Positions 43,896 through 55,759 are shown, numbered from the stretch's first letter. The stretch: 64,000 nt of DNA from Zanthoxylum bungeanum (GCA_019454045.1 SKCR01038887.1:62001-126000); one strand, 5' to 3'. The notes: generated from the letters alone by a model not told the origin. Program-made: numbers and translations.

Positions 43896-45068
43896 TTATG
43901 TACATATCAAAATGTTATCTTTATATACAAAATACCTAGTGTTCCAGAATAAAAAGGTACACCTGCAACGTGTTAAACAAAATACAGAGATGATGTGCAT
44001 AGTCAAACTAGGTATAAAATAACAGTCACCTAATGTAATTACATGCCCTAAGGGCATAAACAAAACATAGGTCCCAACGGCCAAAACAGTGACTCTCATC
44101 CCGTTTCCGACTCGTAGGTCGATCTCATCTGAAGCCAATCTCCTGCTAATCAGCAGATCCCGCACATCAGTACATATGTATGTACCACATCCAGTATCAA
44201 AAATCCAATTTTTAAAACTAGTAGTGGACACGTTTATTACAATAACAAACATACCTGAAGTCGGAGCCTTGCCCGCCTTCATTTCTTTCATTTCTGCCTT
44301 GTCCATATGGCAGTCACACTTCCAGTGACCCAGTTTGCCATAGTTTAGGCAGACATCTTGGGATATGTCATTTTTCTTCCTAGAAGACTGTGACGATTTT
44401 GCCATTGCCCTTTTTCTTCACACCCCCAGAAGCCTTCTGCCAAGCCTTGGCCTTCTGGGATGTTGAAGTAAGATGCGCCTTGCTCTTCTTGCCCTTTTGG
44501 AAGCTCTGGCTCTACCTCCTTGAGAATAGCCATTAACTCTCCAAGTGTTTTTCTCTTAGTTCATGATGAACCCGCCCCAGCATTCGGGCAGAGACTGTAA
44601 GATCAAATCTATGGAAGTCTCGGCCTCGTAGGTAATACCCAACTAACCTAGCTGTTCGATGTCAGAAATCATCTGCGACACCTAGTGCTCGACAGATGTA
44701 CCCTCTGATATACGCGATTCGTTTTCAATTCGTACTTCTAAGATCTAAGGTTAGATCTATGAAGTTCCTTTGATTTCAACATCATGGTATAAAGATCTAA
44801 TCCTTAGTTCTGACGACGAAATTAAGGAGTCATTGCAGCAAGCATAACAGATTGAGCACTAAAGTTATCATCACGATGAGTCTTCCTAAGCTCATGCTCT
44901 ACTATTTGCTCAACTCCAGGCTCAGGGCCCGAGAGGTTTCTCTATCCAATAGAGTAACTTCTCAGCTCCCAGGATTATCCTGAGATTCATTTCCCAATAT
45001 GGAAAATTTACGTCGTTAAAGACATTTTCGCTCATGATGATGTCACTAACGCTAATCTTTCCAGCCAT
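43896..45068 (-). pseudogene. Copia gag and protease (element F), frameshifted
   Basis: A start at 45068 gives MAGKISVSDIIMSENVFNDV, then FPYWEMNLRIILGAEKLLYW and a stop near 44925. Later segments shift frame. A zinc knuckle in the 44405-43896 frame reads CLNYGKLGHWKCDC (Tyr for the second Cys). Protease begins WIFDTGCGTYICTD, with DTG intact, and continues to IISVFCLTRCR. 43766-43895 is stop-rich relic that should encode the start of GAG-pre-integrase. Confidence 0.82.
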
Positions 45069-47330
45069 CTCGATTGCAATAGTCCAACTATCCAATCAAC
45101 GATTTCGGGTACACTAAAAAATGTAATGGCTATTATAGTCCAACTATATAACCAACTACAAATAGAGTAGTGTGTTGTACAGTCTAACTGTTCAAAGAAA
45201 GCAATATTCAATATTAGTCCAACTAATATATATTTATAACAATGATAATAAAAATAAAAGAGCGTGTGTATCAAGTATTAAATGAAATTGCAAATTTAAT
45301 ACTAGCCTCCCACTATTTTTCGGCGAGCCTCTAACCCTATGTGGAGTACTCGGGAAACCCAGTTTCCTAATGGGTTAGGATCTCGTTAAATAACACACAA
45401 CCTTGACTTTGGCCAACAAGCTGTATGAAACTTAACTAGGTAGATCTCTAAGATCAATTAGATCCCATCCAATTCCTAGATCCGGTAGGTGGACCTCCAA
45501 GTCTGAGATATATATCCAATATATATTTCCTAACCTTTTCCTCTGAATCAACTAAGCATTGGCTTTGGCTCAACAAGCTTAATGATTCCAGTTAAGCATA
45601 ACCCATTGACAATGGGAAAGCTTCGTAATCCACGTCGATGAACAAGAAGTGACCTTGAATTTAGCCAACAAGTCACTATCGCCCAAGACATGCGATATGG
45701 AACAAAGCTTTCGTGGTTCAAACACATCTGCGATGGACATTGATCTTGACTTTGGCCAACAAACCAATGCCAATCTTGGATCTTGAGAGAGAACCACTCA
45801 ATGGAAGGAAAATGCTTAATATTTGAGTGAGGGTGTTTCGCGTAAATTGGCAACCAATTTATTATCTTTGATTAGGTCTCATCATACACCCTTAAACATG
45901 CATTCTAAAAGTTTAATAAGGCGCGAATAAATTAATAATGATATGTATATGGATATATAACAATTTGTTCCTAGAACAAATCTCTCCATTTCCTCTCTCC
46001 CGCTAGCATTATTCATACTTCTACCCAATTACATAATACATTTAAGAAACCTCATTTACATTGAGGGGAATTGGTGATAAAAGAAATACAAAGAGAATAG
46101 AAGATAATAGGCTGGACACACACGTCCAATTTAATAAATTCTAAATTTATTACAACAATTTCCAAAATTACCCCACCCATCTAATATCCATCTGATATAC
46201 ATTATTCATACAAATACATCCAAGTATTCACACAAAGTATGTTATTCAATCAATCTAATCCAATTAATTAATCTTTGAATTAATGACCATCCACTGTTCA
46301 AACAACGATTTGATTTGCTCGAGTCCAACTCGTTTAAGAATAAATACTCAAAGTAAGTATTCTTGAATTATATCAAACTACAATTTTAAATCCAATTTAA
46401 TTTGTATCCAATACTAATTCGTATTTAATTCCAAATTAAATAATTACACTTATTTTAGTGCCTTTTAGACTTAGATTCTAAATCTAATCTAAATGGGTCT
46501 CAAAGGCCCAATTAGTATCCAATACTATTTTAATTAAAGTCCAATGGGCTTTTAATTAATTCTTAAGGCATGGGCTTTGGCCAATATGGATCAAACCCAA
46601 AATGCCAAGGCCCAAATAGAAATCACCCTATGCCAAAAATCAATTTAGGCCCATTAGGCCCAATTAAATTTTTAAAGGCCCAATAGTCATATTTGGACTT
46701 TATGGAAATGGTTTTAGGCCCAATTGGATCCAACCCAATTGACCAAAACCAAACTTGACCCAACCAAGCCCATTAGGCCCAAATACAACAAATTAGTCCA
46801 ATTTAATAAATTTCAAATTTAAAGACTAATACATATTAACATAATATTCTAAATATCACATTAATTTTTATTAAAGTGTAATTAACATAATTAATTGATT
46901 AATTCAATATTTCCAAAACATCAATTAATTAAATTAATCATACTTTAATCATCCAATTCATGTCCAACACAAATTAAAGCAAAATCAGCTAATTCCAACA
47001 TGCTATAAGTCACGGCAATACATGAAATTAACATCCAATTTTGATTTCAATCCAATTAAATCAACAATTAATATTCAATTTCATGCCAATTAACATATCC
47101 AATTGTCAAATTCAAAAATCAATATGAACTATTTCTAGGGTGAGTTCGGCCAAGTGAGGGAATTTGGGGATTTTTTTATATAATCTATTTTTCTCAAATC
47201 CAAAGATGCACAAATCCAATTCATCGTCATCCAAACTCAACCAAACAACTTATTTGAAAAAATCATGCTCCAAGCAAAAAATCCCAAATTAAAGTTTAGA
47301 ACCCTAGAAATTTAAATCAAGTTTAGGTGT
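45069..47330 (-). other. Long leader of element F
   Basis: This 2.2-kb untranslated leader separates primer site and gag. It holds a block nearly identical to I (45301-45425, GCCTCCCACTATTTTTCGGC), four spaced copies of CTTGACTTTGGCCAACAA (45402, about 45559 degenerate, 45653 degenerate, 45745), and a section rich in GGCCCA/TGGGCC (46490-46800). Minus-strand frames at 45548-45853 have a homologous counterpart in I (59604-59855), but a coding role is unproven. Confidence 0.6.
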
Positions 47331-47341
47331 ATCTGATACCA
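47331..47341 (-). other. Primer-binding site of element F
   Basis: On the minus strand TGGTATCAGAT starts one base inside the 5' LTR end and matches initiator-Met tRNA at 10 of 11 positions. Confidence 0.85.
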
Positions 47342-47342
47342 T

Positions 47343-48283
47343 TGTTATTGTCTCTAAGACATGCCAATGATCCTAAACATGATTCTAGTGTGAATAAAAT
47401 CAAAATAAGTAGCGGAAATTATCACATTGATCGGTTGAAGTTCAAAACTTTTTGGTTGGATGTAGAAGCTCCAAGCCCTCCTTTTGAGTTCCAAACTCTT
47501 TGGTGAGTTTCTCTATCACCTTTCTTTGACTCCTTTATGTGCTAGCAAGAACAATTTTTGAAAGAAAATTTTCCCTTCCAAAGAGAGAACATTCGGCCAA
47601 GTGAGCAAAAGAGGGAGAGAGTGAATAGTGATGTGTTTTCCAAAAACAATTACCAAAAGTTAAGTTGACTTGGTAGGTATGATGTGTAATAAATCCAATT
47701 CACTTTATTGCCAACCACTTACATCACAAGTTGACAAGTGATGTGAGTTGTGGGTCCCACCATTTGAATTCAAAATTCAAGTTGTATTACACAACACACT
47801 TTGGGCCCGGTTCGTTTAATTCGACTAAATAAATTTTCCGTTGCTAAATAATTAAATCCAATTTAATTAAATAATAATTCCTCACAAAATTATTACAAAA
47901 GTCGCTTACGAATTAATTCCAAATTATTTCATTCGCTTGAATTAAAATCCAATTTTAATTCCGTATTGAAATCCAATTTCAATTAATATATCTGATATAT
48001 TATTTTAGCCCAATTAAATAAATTAAATAGTAAAATCCAATTTAACTATTAAATTTACTTTGCCGATTAATTCCAAATTAATCGCGTTCTCTCTTTTCAA
48101 CGAATTAATCCCAAATTAATTCTTGCCGCAATTAATCCTAGATTAATTTTCTCTCTCATAATTAATCCCAGATTAATTCTGTTTGAGTCAAATGTCATCG
48201 GTGAATCTTTGGGAAGTGACCCAAGAGATCCCTGGATATATTGGCAGTAAATACGGTTGTCGGACTATCCGACACGTGCGTAC
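47343..48283 (-). repeat. 5' LTR of element F, first part
   Basis: It begins TGTTATTGTCTCTAAGAC on the plus strand and matches 39695-40631 closely, including the inverted-repeat run (about 47855-48180, with some decayed arms). Element G interrupts it after CGTAC at 48279-48283. The second part is 53144-53310. Confidence 0.88.
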
Positions 48284-48720
48284 TATTGGACAATTATGAC
48301 CCATAGCGTCACTATTTGTAAAAGACATTATGGTTTTTGTACAAATTAACTATGTGACATTGGAAATTGCATTTTATCATTTTGTAATTAGATTACTTGT
48401 ATATATAAATGATGAACGTCCTTATGATTAGTTCCAGATTATAAGATATGAGACAATATCAATCCATAAAGGTTTAATCATTAAATATCCATAGTCGTAG
48501 TATTATCGAGACTGGACATTGATAATGCAGAATAGACTAGTATTGCACTTGTGCGTGTTATGGAAGCGTAACATCATAGTTCTCATATATTTAAGTATTG
48601 GATACTTATGCAAGTGTGATAGGAGGTTGTGTTTACCGATGGTACGGAAACAGCTTCGCTCTAGATAGACCCCGCAGAGTCTCATTGGTAGTATGACTAT
48701 GTGTCTATGGGAATCCGAAC
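48284..48720 (+). repeat. 5' LTR fragment of element G
   Basis: It begins TATTGGACAATTATGACC (TGTTGG in the 3' LTR) and matches 51193-51629 to about position 48717, where sequence switches to integrase. A TATATATAAAT motif at 48400-48410 is also present at about 51309 and is the likely promoter. Confidence 0.88.
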
Positions 48721-51123
48721 TGTGGGCCCATGTCTAGCCAGGCTAGAGGTGGATATGAATACTTCGTAACCTTTACGGATGATGCATCGCGTTATGGTTA
48801 TGTGTATCTTATGAGACACAAGTCGGAAACCTTTGAGAAATTCAAAGAGTTTCGACACGAAGTAGAAAAATAGACCGACAAAAGTATTAAAACATTACGG
48901 TTGGACCGTGGTGGAGAATACTTAAGCAATGAGTTTCTTGATTACTTGAAAGAGTATGGTATTCTTTCACAATGGACTCCTCCCGGAACACCACAATTAA
49001 ACGGTGTGTCCGAACGGAGAAACCGAACTTTGTTGGACATGGTAAGGTCAATGATGAGTCGCACAAAGCTACATATTTCCTTATGGGGACATGCATTGAA
49101 CAGTGCAATACTTATTTTGAATAAGGTTCCGTCAAAGTCTGTTCAACAGACTCCGTATGAGATATGGACATGAAAGAAACCAGGTTTCACATTCCTGAAG
49201 ATTTGGGGATGCTGGGCATACGTCAAACGTTTGGAAGGTACCAAACTTGAACCCAAATCGGATAAATGCCTATTTGTAGGATATCTTAGGGAAACCAAAG
49301 GATATTACTTCTATCACCCATAAGAGAACAAAGTATTTGTTACTCTACATGTTTTCCTTGAGAAGGAATTCCTAAATGCAGTGGTAAGTGGGAAGAAAGT
49401 AGAACTCAATGAAACTCGGAGTGATACTATTCCTGGCACAGAATCCTTAACGGAACATGAACAGTTCATCAGGGATGAGACTGTACCATAATCTTCGAAT
49501 ACACAAGAACCGCGTAGGTCGGAGAGAGTCAGAAAACAACATGAGAGGTATGGGTTTCTGATCTCACCTCATGTGGATATTAATCTTATTGAGGAAGACG
49601 CACCGGCTACGTATGAGGAAGCGATACAAGGTATTGACTCCGGTTTATGGCAAAATGCCATGAAGTTCGAAATGGATTCCATGTACACCAACCAAGTTTG
49701 GAAACTGGTTGATGCACCCAAAGATGTTAAACCTATTGGTTGCAAATGGGTCTTCAAGAGGAAGACCGACATGGATGGCAACATACAAACGTACAAAGCT
49801 AGGCTTGTAGCGAAAAGGTATGGTCAACGACATGGTGTTGATTACAATGAAACTTTTTCACCCGTTGCAATGATTAAATCCATTCGGATTGTGCTTGCTA
49901 TTGCTGCATATTTCGATTATGAAATATGGCAGATGGACGTCAAAACTGCTTTCCTTAACGGAAACCTTTTGGAGGATGTTTATATGCAACAGCCTTACGG
50001 TTTTGTCATACCTAAACATGCAGACAAGGTTTGCAAGTTAAATCGATCCATTTATGGATTGAAGCAAGCATCGCGTTCTTGGAACCAACATTTTGATGAG
50101 ATCATAAAAGAATATGATTTCGTTCAAAACGAGGATGATACTTGTGTATATAAGAAGGTTAGTGGGAGCACACTGACATTCATTGTCCTTTATGTCGATG
50201 ATGTATTGCTTATTGGCAATGACATTCCCATGGTACAATCGGTGAAAGTTTGGCTTTCATTAAAATTCTCCATGAAGGATCTGGGAGAAGCAGCCTTTAT
50301 TCTGGGAATAAAGATCTACAAGGGATAGATCTAGAAAGCTGCTTGGACTCTCCCAGAGCACATACATTGACAAAGTGTTAAAGATATTCAAAATGGAACA
50401 ATCTAAGAGGGGACTGTTGCCAGTGTCACATGGCGTCACTCTAAAAAAGGACATGTGTCCTAAGACTCAAGATGAGAGAGACAACATGAGTCGGATCCTA
50501 TTCGCTTCGGCAGTCGAAACGATCATGTATGCCATGATATGTACGCGATCTTATGTCTCATATGCTTTGAGCATGTGTAGTCGCTATCAGGCCGATCCAG
50601 GTGATGGTCACTGGATGGCGGTTAAGAATATCCTTAAGTATCTTAGACGAACTAAGGATGCTTTCTTAATCTATGGAGATGGAGAACTTGAGGTAACTGG
50701 GTTTACCGATGCAAGTTTCCAAACCGATAAAGACGACTATAAGTCGCAATCCGGGTACATATTTTGTTTGAACAATAGAGCAGTAAGCTGGAAATCTTCC
50801 AAGCAAGAGAATGTTTCCGATTCAACAATAGAAGCGGAGTATATTGCTGTAGCAGAAGCAGCAAAAGAGGCAGTTTGGATCCATAAATTCCTAATTGGAT
50901 TAGGAGTAGTTCCGTTAGCAGCTGAGCCCATTCCATTGTATTGTGACAATAATGGGGCTATAACATAGGCTAAGGAACCGCGGTCTCATCAACGATCCAA
51001 GCATGTTCTTCAACGTTTCCATCTGATTCGTGAGATCATACATCCTAGCGATGTGAAGATCGATAAGGTCGCATCAGAGGACAACATTGCAGATCCGCTA
51101 ATGAAAGTTATTCCTCAGTAAAA
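48721..51123 (+). pseudogene. Copia integrase-RT-RNase H (element G), best preserved pol
   Basis: One frame runs 48721-50327: CGPMSSQARGGYEYFVTF, then LDRGGEYLSNEFLDYLKEYG, PQLNGVSERRNRTLLDMV, RT (YNETFSPVAMIKSIRIVLAI, QMDVKTAFLNG, SIYGLKQASRSW, LYVDDVLLIGND). Four stops interrupt it (48871, 49171, about 49321, about 49489). A one-base frameshift near 50322 leads into LLGLSQSTYIDKVLKIFKM and RNase H (50375-50968: YQADPGDGHWMAVKNILKYL, STIEAEYIAVAEAAKEAVW, IPLYCDNNGAIT). A stop follows at 50966, then HQRSKH and NIADPLMK complete the C-terminus. The first catalytic Asp of integrase is lost with the truncation. Confidence 0.9.
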
Positions 51124-51179
51124 GTTTGAGCGACATGTACATAGTTCAGGTGTTAGATGCTTGAGTGACTGGCTATAGG

Positions 51180-51192
51180 CCAAGTGGGAGAT
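51180..51192 (+). other. Polypurine tract of element G
   Basis: CCAAGTGGGAGAT precedes the 3' LTR start TGTTGGACAATT at 51193. Confidence 0.8.
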
Positions 51193-53143
51193 TGTTGGAC
51201 AATTATGACCCATAGCGTCACTATTTGTAAAAGACATTATGGTTTTTGTACAAATTAACTATGTGACAATGGAAATTGCATTTTATCATTTTGTAATTAG
51301 ATTACTTGTATATATAAATGATGAAAGTCCTTATGATTAGTTCCAGATTATAAGATATGAGACAATATCAATCCACAAAGGTTTAATCATTAAATATCCC
51401 TAGTCGTAGTATTATCGAGACTGTACATCAATAATGCATAATAGACTAGTATTGCACTTGTGCGTGTTATGGAAGCGTAACAACATAGTTCTCACATATT
51501 TAAGTATTGGATACTTATGCAAGTGTGATAGGAGGTTGTGTTTACCGATGGTACGGAAACAGCTTCGCTCTGGATAGACCCCGCGGAGTCCTATTGGTAG
51601 TATGACTATGTGTCTATGGGAATCCGCTTCAGGGTATGTGTATTTGGTCTTAACCTGAGACTTGCATCTCTAGTGCTTGCGACAATCAATACACTTTGGT
51701 TTTGGTCGTCCGAGACTTTAACAAGTTCTGTGTATGGCTCTTCTGGGTTTATTGAGAATCGTAGTGTATTGGGTGTGATGTCAAGACGGAAGTATCACTT
51801 CAGTCATATGGAGATGATGATCACGCAGGGATACATAACCGGTTCTTTATTATGTTGCAACTATCGGGATAATATGACAAGGTCATGATTATCCGATTAT
51901 AGAGACCAGTTGCTTGTGATTTGATATGTGCTTCGTACGGGGCAGACACTATTCCAGCCCCAGGCATTGCATGTGACATCAGATACTGGATCCCAATACG
52001 CAATAATACGTATACTACGCCTGACATAGATTATATATTCCTTAAAGAATATTTCTGGAGAATTGGGTAGGCACGGTGCTTTGCTAGAAGCCAACCATGT
52101 CTCGTAAATCGGTAAAAATATGGTACGAGGTACGCACGTGTTCGGATAGTCCGACGATCGGATTTTCTACCAACATATCCAGAGATCTCGTGGGTCGTTT
52201 CCCAAAGATTCACCGATGACGTATGACTCGAACATAATTAATCTAGGATTAATTATAAGAGAGAGAAAATTAATCAAGGATTAATTGAGGAGAGATTTTA
52301 TCTGGGATAAAATTTTATAAGAAGAGAGAGAACGATTAATTCGGAATTAATCGATTAAATAATATATTCGATATATTATATGAAATTAGATTTCATAACA
52401 GAATTTAAATTGGATTTTAATTCTGGCGAACGAATTAATTTAGAATTAATTCGCGAGCGACTTTAATAGTAATTTTGCTAGGCATAATTATTTAATTAAA
52501 TTTGATATAATTACGTCGCAATGGAAAAACTCGTTAATTCGGAATTAACGAACCCGAGCCCGGAATGTATTTGCGGGCCCACTCGGATTTTGAATCAAGT
52601 GGGGCCCACAAGTCACATCATAAGTCACATCACCTAGTCACTTTGATCAACTTTTTGGTGATGGAATTTGGTGGGTGGTTGATGGCTTGTTTTACACTCA
52701 AGTTGAAAGTGAATGACTAATTACCAAATATTTGGTATATCATTTTTGATTTTGGAAATCAATTAACAAGTCAACAAAGCTCTCTTCTCTCTTCTCTCTA
52801 TTCACGCCCAAACCAAACATTTTCTCTCCCAATTTTGGCTTGGCCGAAACTCACCAAAGACAAGGAAGAAATTGTTGCAATTTTTTCCAAGTGCTAGCAC
52901 ACATCAAGGATTCAAACAAAGGTGTTAGGGAAACTTTCCCATTGAGATTGGAATCAAAGATCAAGGCTTGGAGCTTGATTCATCATTCAAAGAAAGCTTG
53001 GAACAATTTCAAAAGGAGCAAAGTTTTTGTTATCAACACATCCTACAACCGATCTTTGTAAGTATAATTCCGCTATACTTTCTTTTAGTATTCACACTTT
53101 TATCATGCTTGAAATGTTCTTGGGATGATCTTAGAGACCAACA
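51193..53143 (+). repeat. 3' LTR of element G
   Basis: It starts TGTTGGACAATTATGACC and ends GAGACCAACA, followed by CGTAC. At 1951 bp it fits the 1.85-2.06 kb LTRs of F, I and the solo copy. The inverted-repeat run lies at about 52226-52550 in sense orientation, with perfect arms such as ATAATTAATC/TAG and CGAATTAATT/TAG. The centres differ from those in F while the arms still pair. Confidence 0.92.
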
Positions 53144-53310
53144 CGTACCCGGTACCACGTTCTTACCGATTTACAAGGCATGGTTGGCTTCTAGCAAAGC
53201 ACCATGCCTACCCAATTCTCCAGAATTATATTCAACATGGAATATATAATAATCTGTATCAGGCGTAGTATAAAATGTATTGCGTATTGCGATCCAGTAT
53301 CAGATGTCAC
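53144..53310 (-). repeat. 5' LTR of element F, second part
   Basis: It resumes at CGTACCCGGTACC and matches 40627-40793 of the 3' LTR. It breaks off at GATGTCAC, where element H begins. The remaining about 750 bp of this LTR are not found in the window. Confidence 0.85.
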
Positions 53311-53667
53311 TGTTGGGAAGCGGTTGCGAGTGCTCAGCGAAAAATTAAAAATTATGATGCCGTTATCCCTTTGCCCAAGACCCATTTGTTTTGATTATTC
53401 TACAAGCCTATGCATGTTATTATATATTCTAAGCATAAAAACTCATAAAACATGCAAAGAACATAAACCTAAACATGCTAACTATCATAAGAAATCTAAT
53501 TAAAATAAAGAAAGAAAAAGACTTACTTGAACCGAAGCCTCCTCCAATCCTCCCTCCAATCTACAAGCTTTTCTCGAACTCAGCAAGCTCTTCCACATTC
53601 CAAAGAGCCACCCAAGTGTGTGCCCTCCAAAGGTGCACACACCAAAGCCAAAACTCAACAGTAAGAC
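53311..53667 (-). repeat. Element H: LTR fragment of another copia family, left part
   Basis: TGTTGGGAAGCGGTTGCGAG at 53311 directly follows F's LTR and looks like an LTR terminus. Sequence then differs from the F group. It is interrupted by I at 53667 (AAGAC duplication) and resumes at 63428-63737. Orientation is inferred as minus from the layout of neighbouring LTRs. No coding part is seen; open frames at 53475-53899 are incidental. Confidence 0.55.
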
Positions 53668-55710
53668 TGTTAGAGTTTCTAGGTCCATAGGATCGAATAA
53701 CAAATATGAAACAAGTGCGAATACTAATCGAGAAAGTCGCGTAATACTTACATCGATCGGTTGAGCGACGTGGGAGGCCAGGAAAACACAAAATCTGCTC
53801 ACTGTGAAGCTCACGGCAGTGCAGTAGCAGCTCATTGGTTTGCGCCCTTTGGAGGTCCTCGAACAAGCTCCAAGCTTCGTCGAACGATTCTCGGCTCATG
53901 GGTGAACTTCCCTATCACCTTCGCATTGATGTCGGAGTGCTAGCTCTCGATGATTTTGCCACAAAACCATCGCACTTGCTTCCCTAATTCTTCAATCCAC
54001 TCGGCAGTTCACTACCCACCAAGAAGAAGAAATGCGTGAGATGAGGAAGAAAATAAAGAGAGAGAGAGATGTGTTTGTTAAGTTAAAAATTGGTAAATGA
54101 TTTTCCAAAAAAACATATACACCAATTTTTTCCTCCAAAACCAAGCCATTTAATGTTTTCCATCTACTCAAATCAACTTCCCATCAATCATGAATAGTGA
54201 CTGGCGTCTATCACTCAAAGTGAAACACATTCATCACTTGATTGACAGATGATGTGACGCTAGAAGCGACTAGCGATTTGACGCTTGATTTGATTTGCCG
54301 CACTCGAATTTGAAATGTGAATGCGCTAGCAAATAATCTCGGGCTCGAGTTCGCTAATTCCAAATTAACGAACTTTCTGTTGCGTCATTATTAAATCTAA
54401 TTTAATTAAATAATCATGCCAAGCATAATTACTATTCATGTCGCTAACGAATTAATTCGTTCGCCCGAATTAAAATCTAATTTTAATTCCGCGTCGAAAT
54501 CCAATTTCGTTTAATATATCGAATATATTAATTTACCGATTAATTCCAAATTAATCGTTATCTCTCTTTAATGGATATTTTATCCCAGATAATATATAAC
54601 CGTAATTAATCCAAGATTAATTTTCTCTCTCATCTAATTAATCCCAGATTAATTAAAAGTGCGAGTCATACGTCATCGGTGAATCTTTGGGAAGCGACCC
54701 ATGAGATCCCCGGATATGTTGGCAGTAAATACGGTTATCGGACTATCCGAACACGTAAGTACCAAGTACTATGTTTTACCGATTTAAAAGACAAGGTTGG
54801 CCTCTAGCAAAGCGACATGCCTACCCAATTCTCCGGAAATATCCTTACAGGAATAAGGATCTATATCAAGCGTAGTATACCGTAGTATTGCATGTTTCTG
54901 TCCAGTATCAGATGATCACATGCAAGGCCTGAGGCTGGTATAGTGTCTGCCCCGTACGATGCATGTATCGGATTACTAGCAACTAGTCTCTTTAAAATCG
55001 GATAATCATGACCAAGTCATATTATCCCGACGGTTGCAACCTTATTTAGAGAGCTAGTTCTGTATCTCTGCGCGATCATCAACTCCATATGATTGGAGTG
55101 ACACTTCCGTCTTGACATCACACCCAACACACTATGATTCTCGATATACCCAGAATTGGCGTACGCAAAAATCGGTTAAAGCCCTGGACGACCTCAACCA
55201 AAGTGTATTGATTGTCGTATGCATTAGCGGTGCAAGTCTCAGGTTAAGACCAAATACACCTACCCTGATTTCGGACTTCCATAGACACGTATTCATACTA
55301 CCAATGGAATTCCGAGGGGGTCTATCCGGAGCGAAGCTGTTTCCCGTACCATCAGTGAAACACAACCTCCTATTACACTTGCATGAGTATCCTATACCCA
55401 AATATATGAGAACTATGCCGTTGTGCCCTCACAACGCGCACAAGTGTAATACTAGTCTTTTACGCAATCATCGATGTCCAATCTCGATAATGCTCTGACT
55501 AGGGATGTTTAATGATTTATCCTTCGTGGACTGATACTGTCTCATATCATTCTCCGTCCAGGAACAAATCATAGGGACCTCTCATCATTTATATATCTAG
55601 GTGATCTAATCACAAATGATAAGAATGCAATCTCATTGTCACATAGTTAATTTGTACAACAATACCATGATCTGTACAATAGTGACGCTATGGGTCATAA
55701 TTGTCCAACA
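53668..55710 (-). repeat. 3' LTR of element I
   Basis: On the plus strand it starts TGTTAGAGTTTCTAGGTCC and ends TAATTGTCCAACA. It aligns along its length with 61378-63422. The inverted-repeat run occupies about 54345-54655. The open frame 55112-55498 recurs at 62831-63124 only because the LTRs are copies. Confidence 0.92.
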
Positions 55711-55723
55711 ATCTCCCACTTGG
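55711..55723 (-). other. Polypurine tract of element I
   Basis: On the minus strand CCAAGTGGGAGAT abuts the LTR start at 55710, identical to the tracts in F and G. Confidence 0.78.
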
Positions 55724-55759
55724 CCTATAGCCAGTCACTCGCGTGCTTGACACCCGAAC

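Larger units (their letters stand above)
48284..53143 (+). mobile_element. Element G: Ty1/copia with truncated 5' end, nested in F
   Basis: A perfect CGTAC duplication flanks it (48279-48283 and 53144-53148). It consists of the first about 435 bp of a 5' LTR, then directly integrase, RT and RNase H, then a complete 3' LTR (51193-53143). The rest of the 5' LTR, primer site, gag and protease are deleted. It is in plus orientation, opposite to its host F, although both belong to the same group. The two LTR stretches differ at only about a dozen positions by eye over 434 bp, so it is the youngest-looking insertion here. Confidence 0.92.
39695..53310 (-). mobile_element. Element F: Ty1/copia, same group as G, I and the solo LTR
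   Basis: On the minus strand: a 5' LTR (53310-53144 plus 48283-47343, split by G and cut short by H), primer site 47341-47331, a leader of 2.2 kb, gag-protease (45068-43896), integrase, RT and RNase H (43562-about 41600), polypurine tract and a complete 3' LTR (41547-39695). pol carries a 222-bp RT deletion and a roughly 200-bp inversion. The terminal 750 bp of the 5' LTR are missing, so no reliable target duplication can be shown. Confidence 0.85.

Noticed and set aside
45548..45853. Upstream protein gene in F's leader
   Set aside because: Residue similarity with I is real, but both are copies of one family, so DNA homology alone would give it. F's version also changes frame. It is kept only as a low-confidence observation.
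55112..55498. 128-codon frame recurring at 62831-63124, suggesting a conserved gene
   Set aside because: The two places are the LTR pair of element I, and the frames break at different points.
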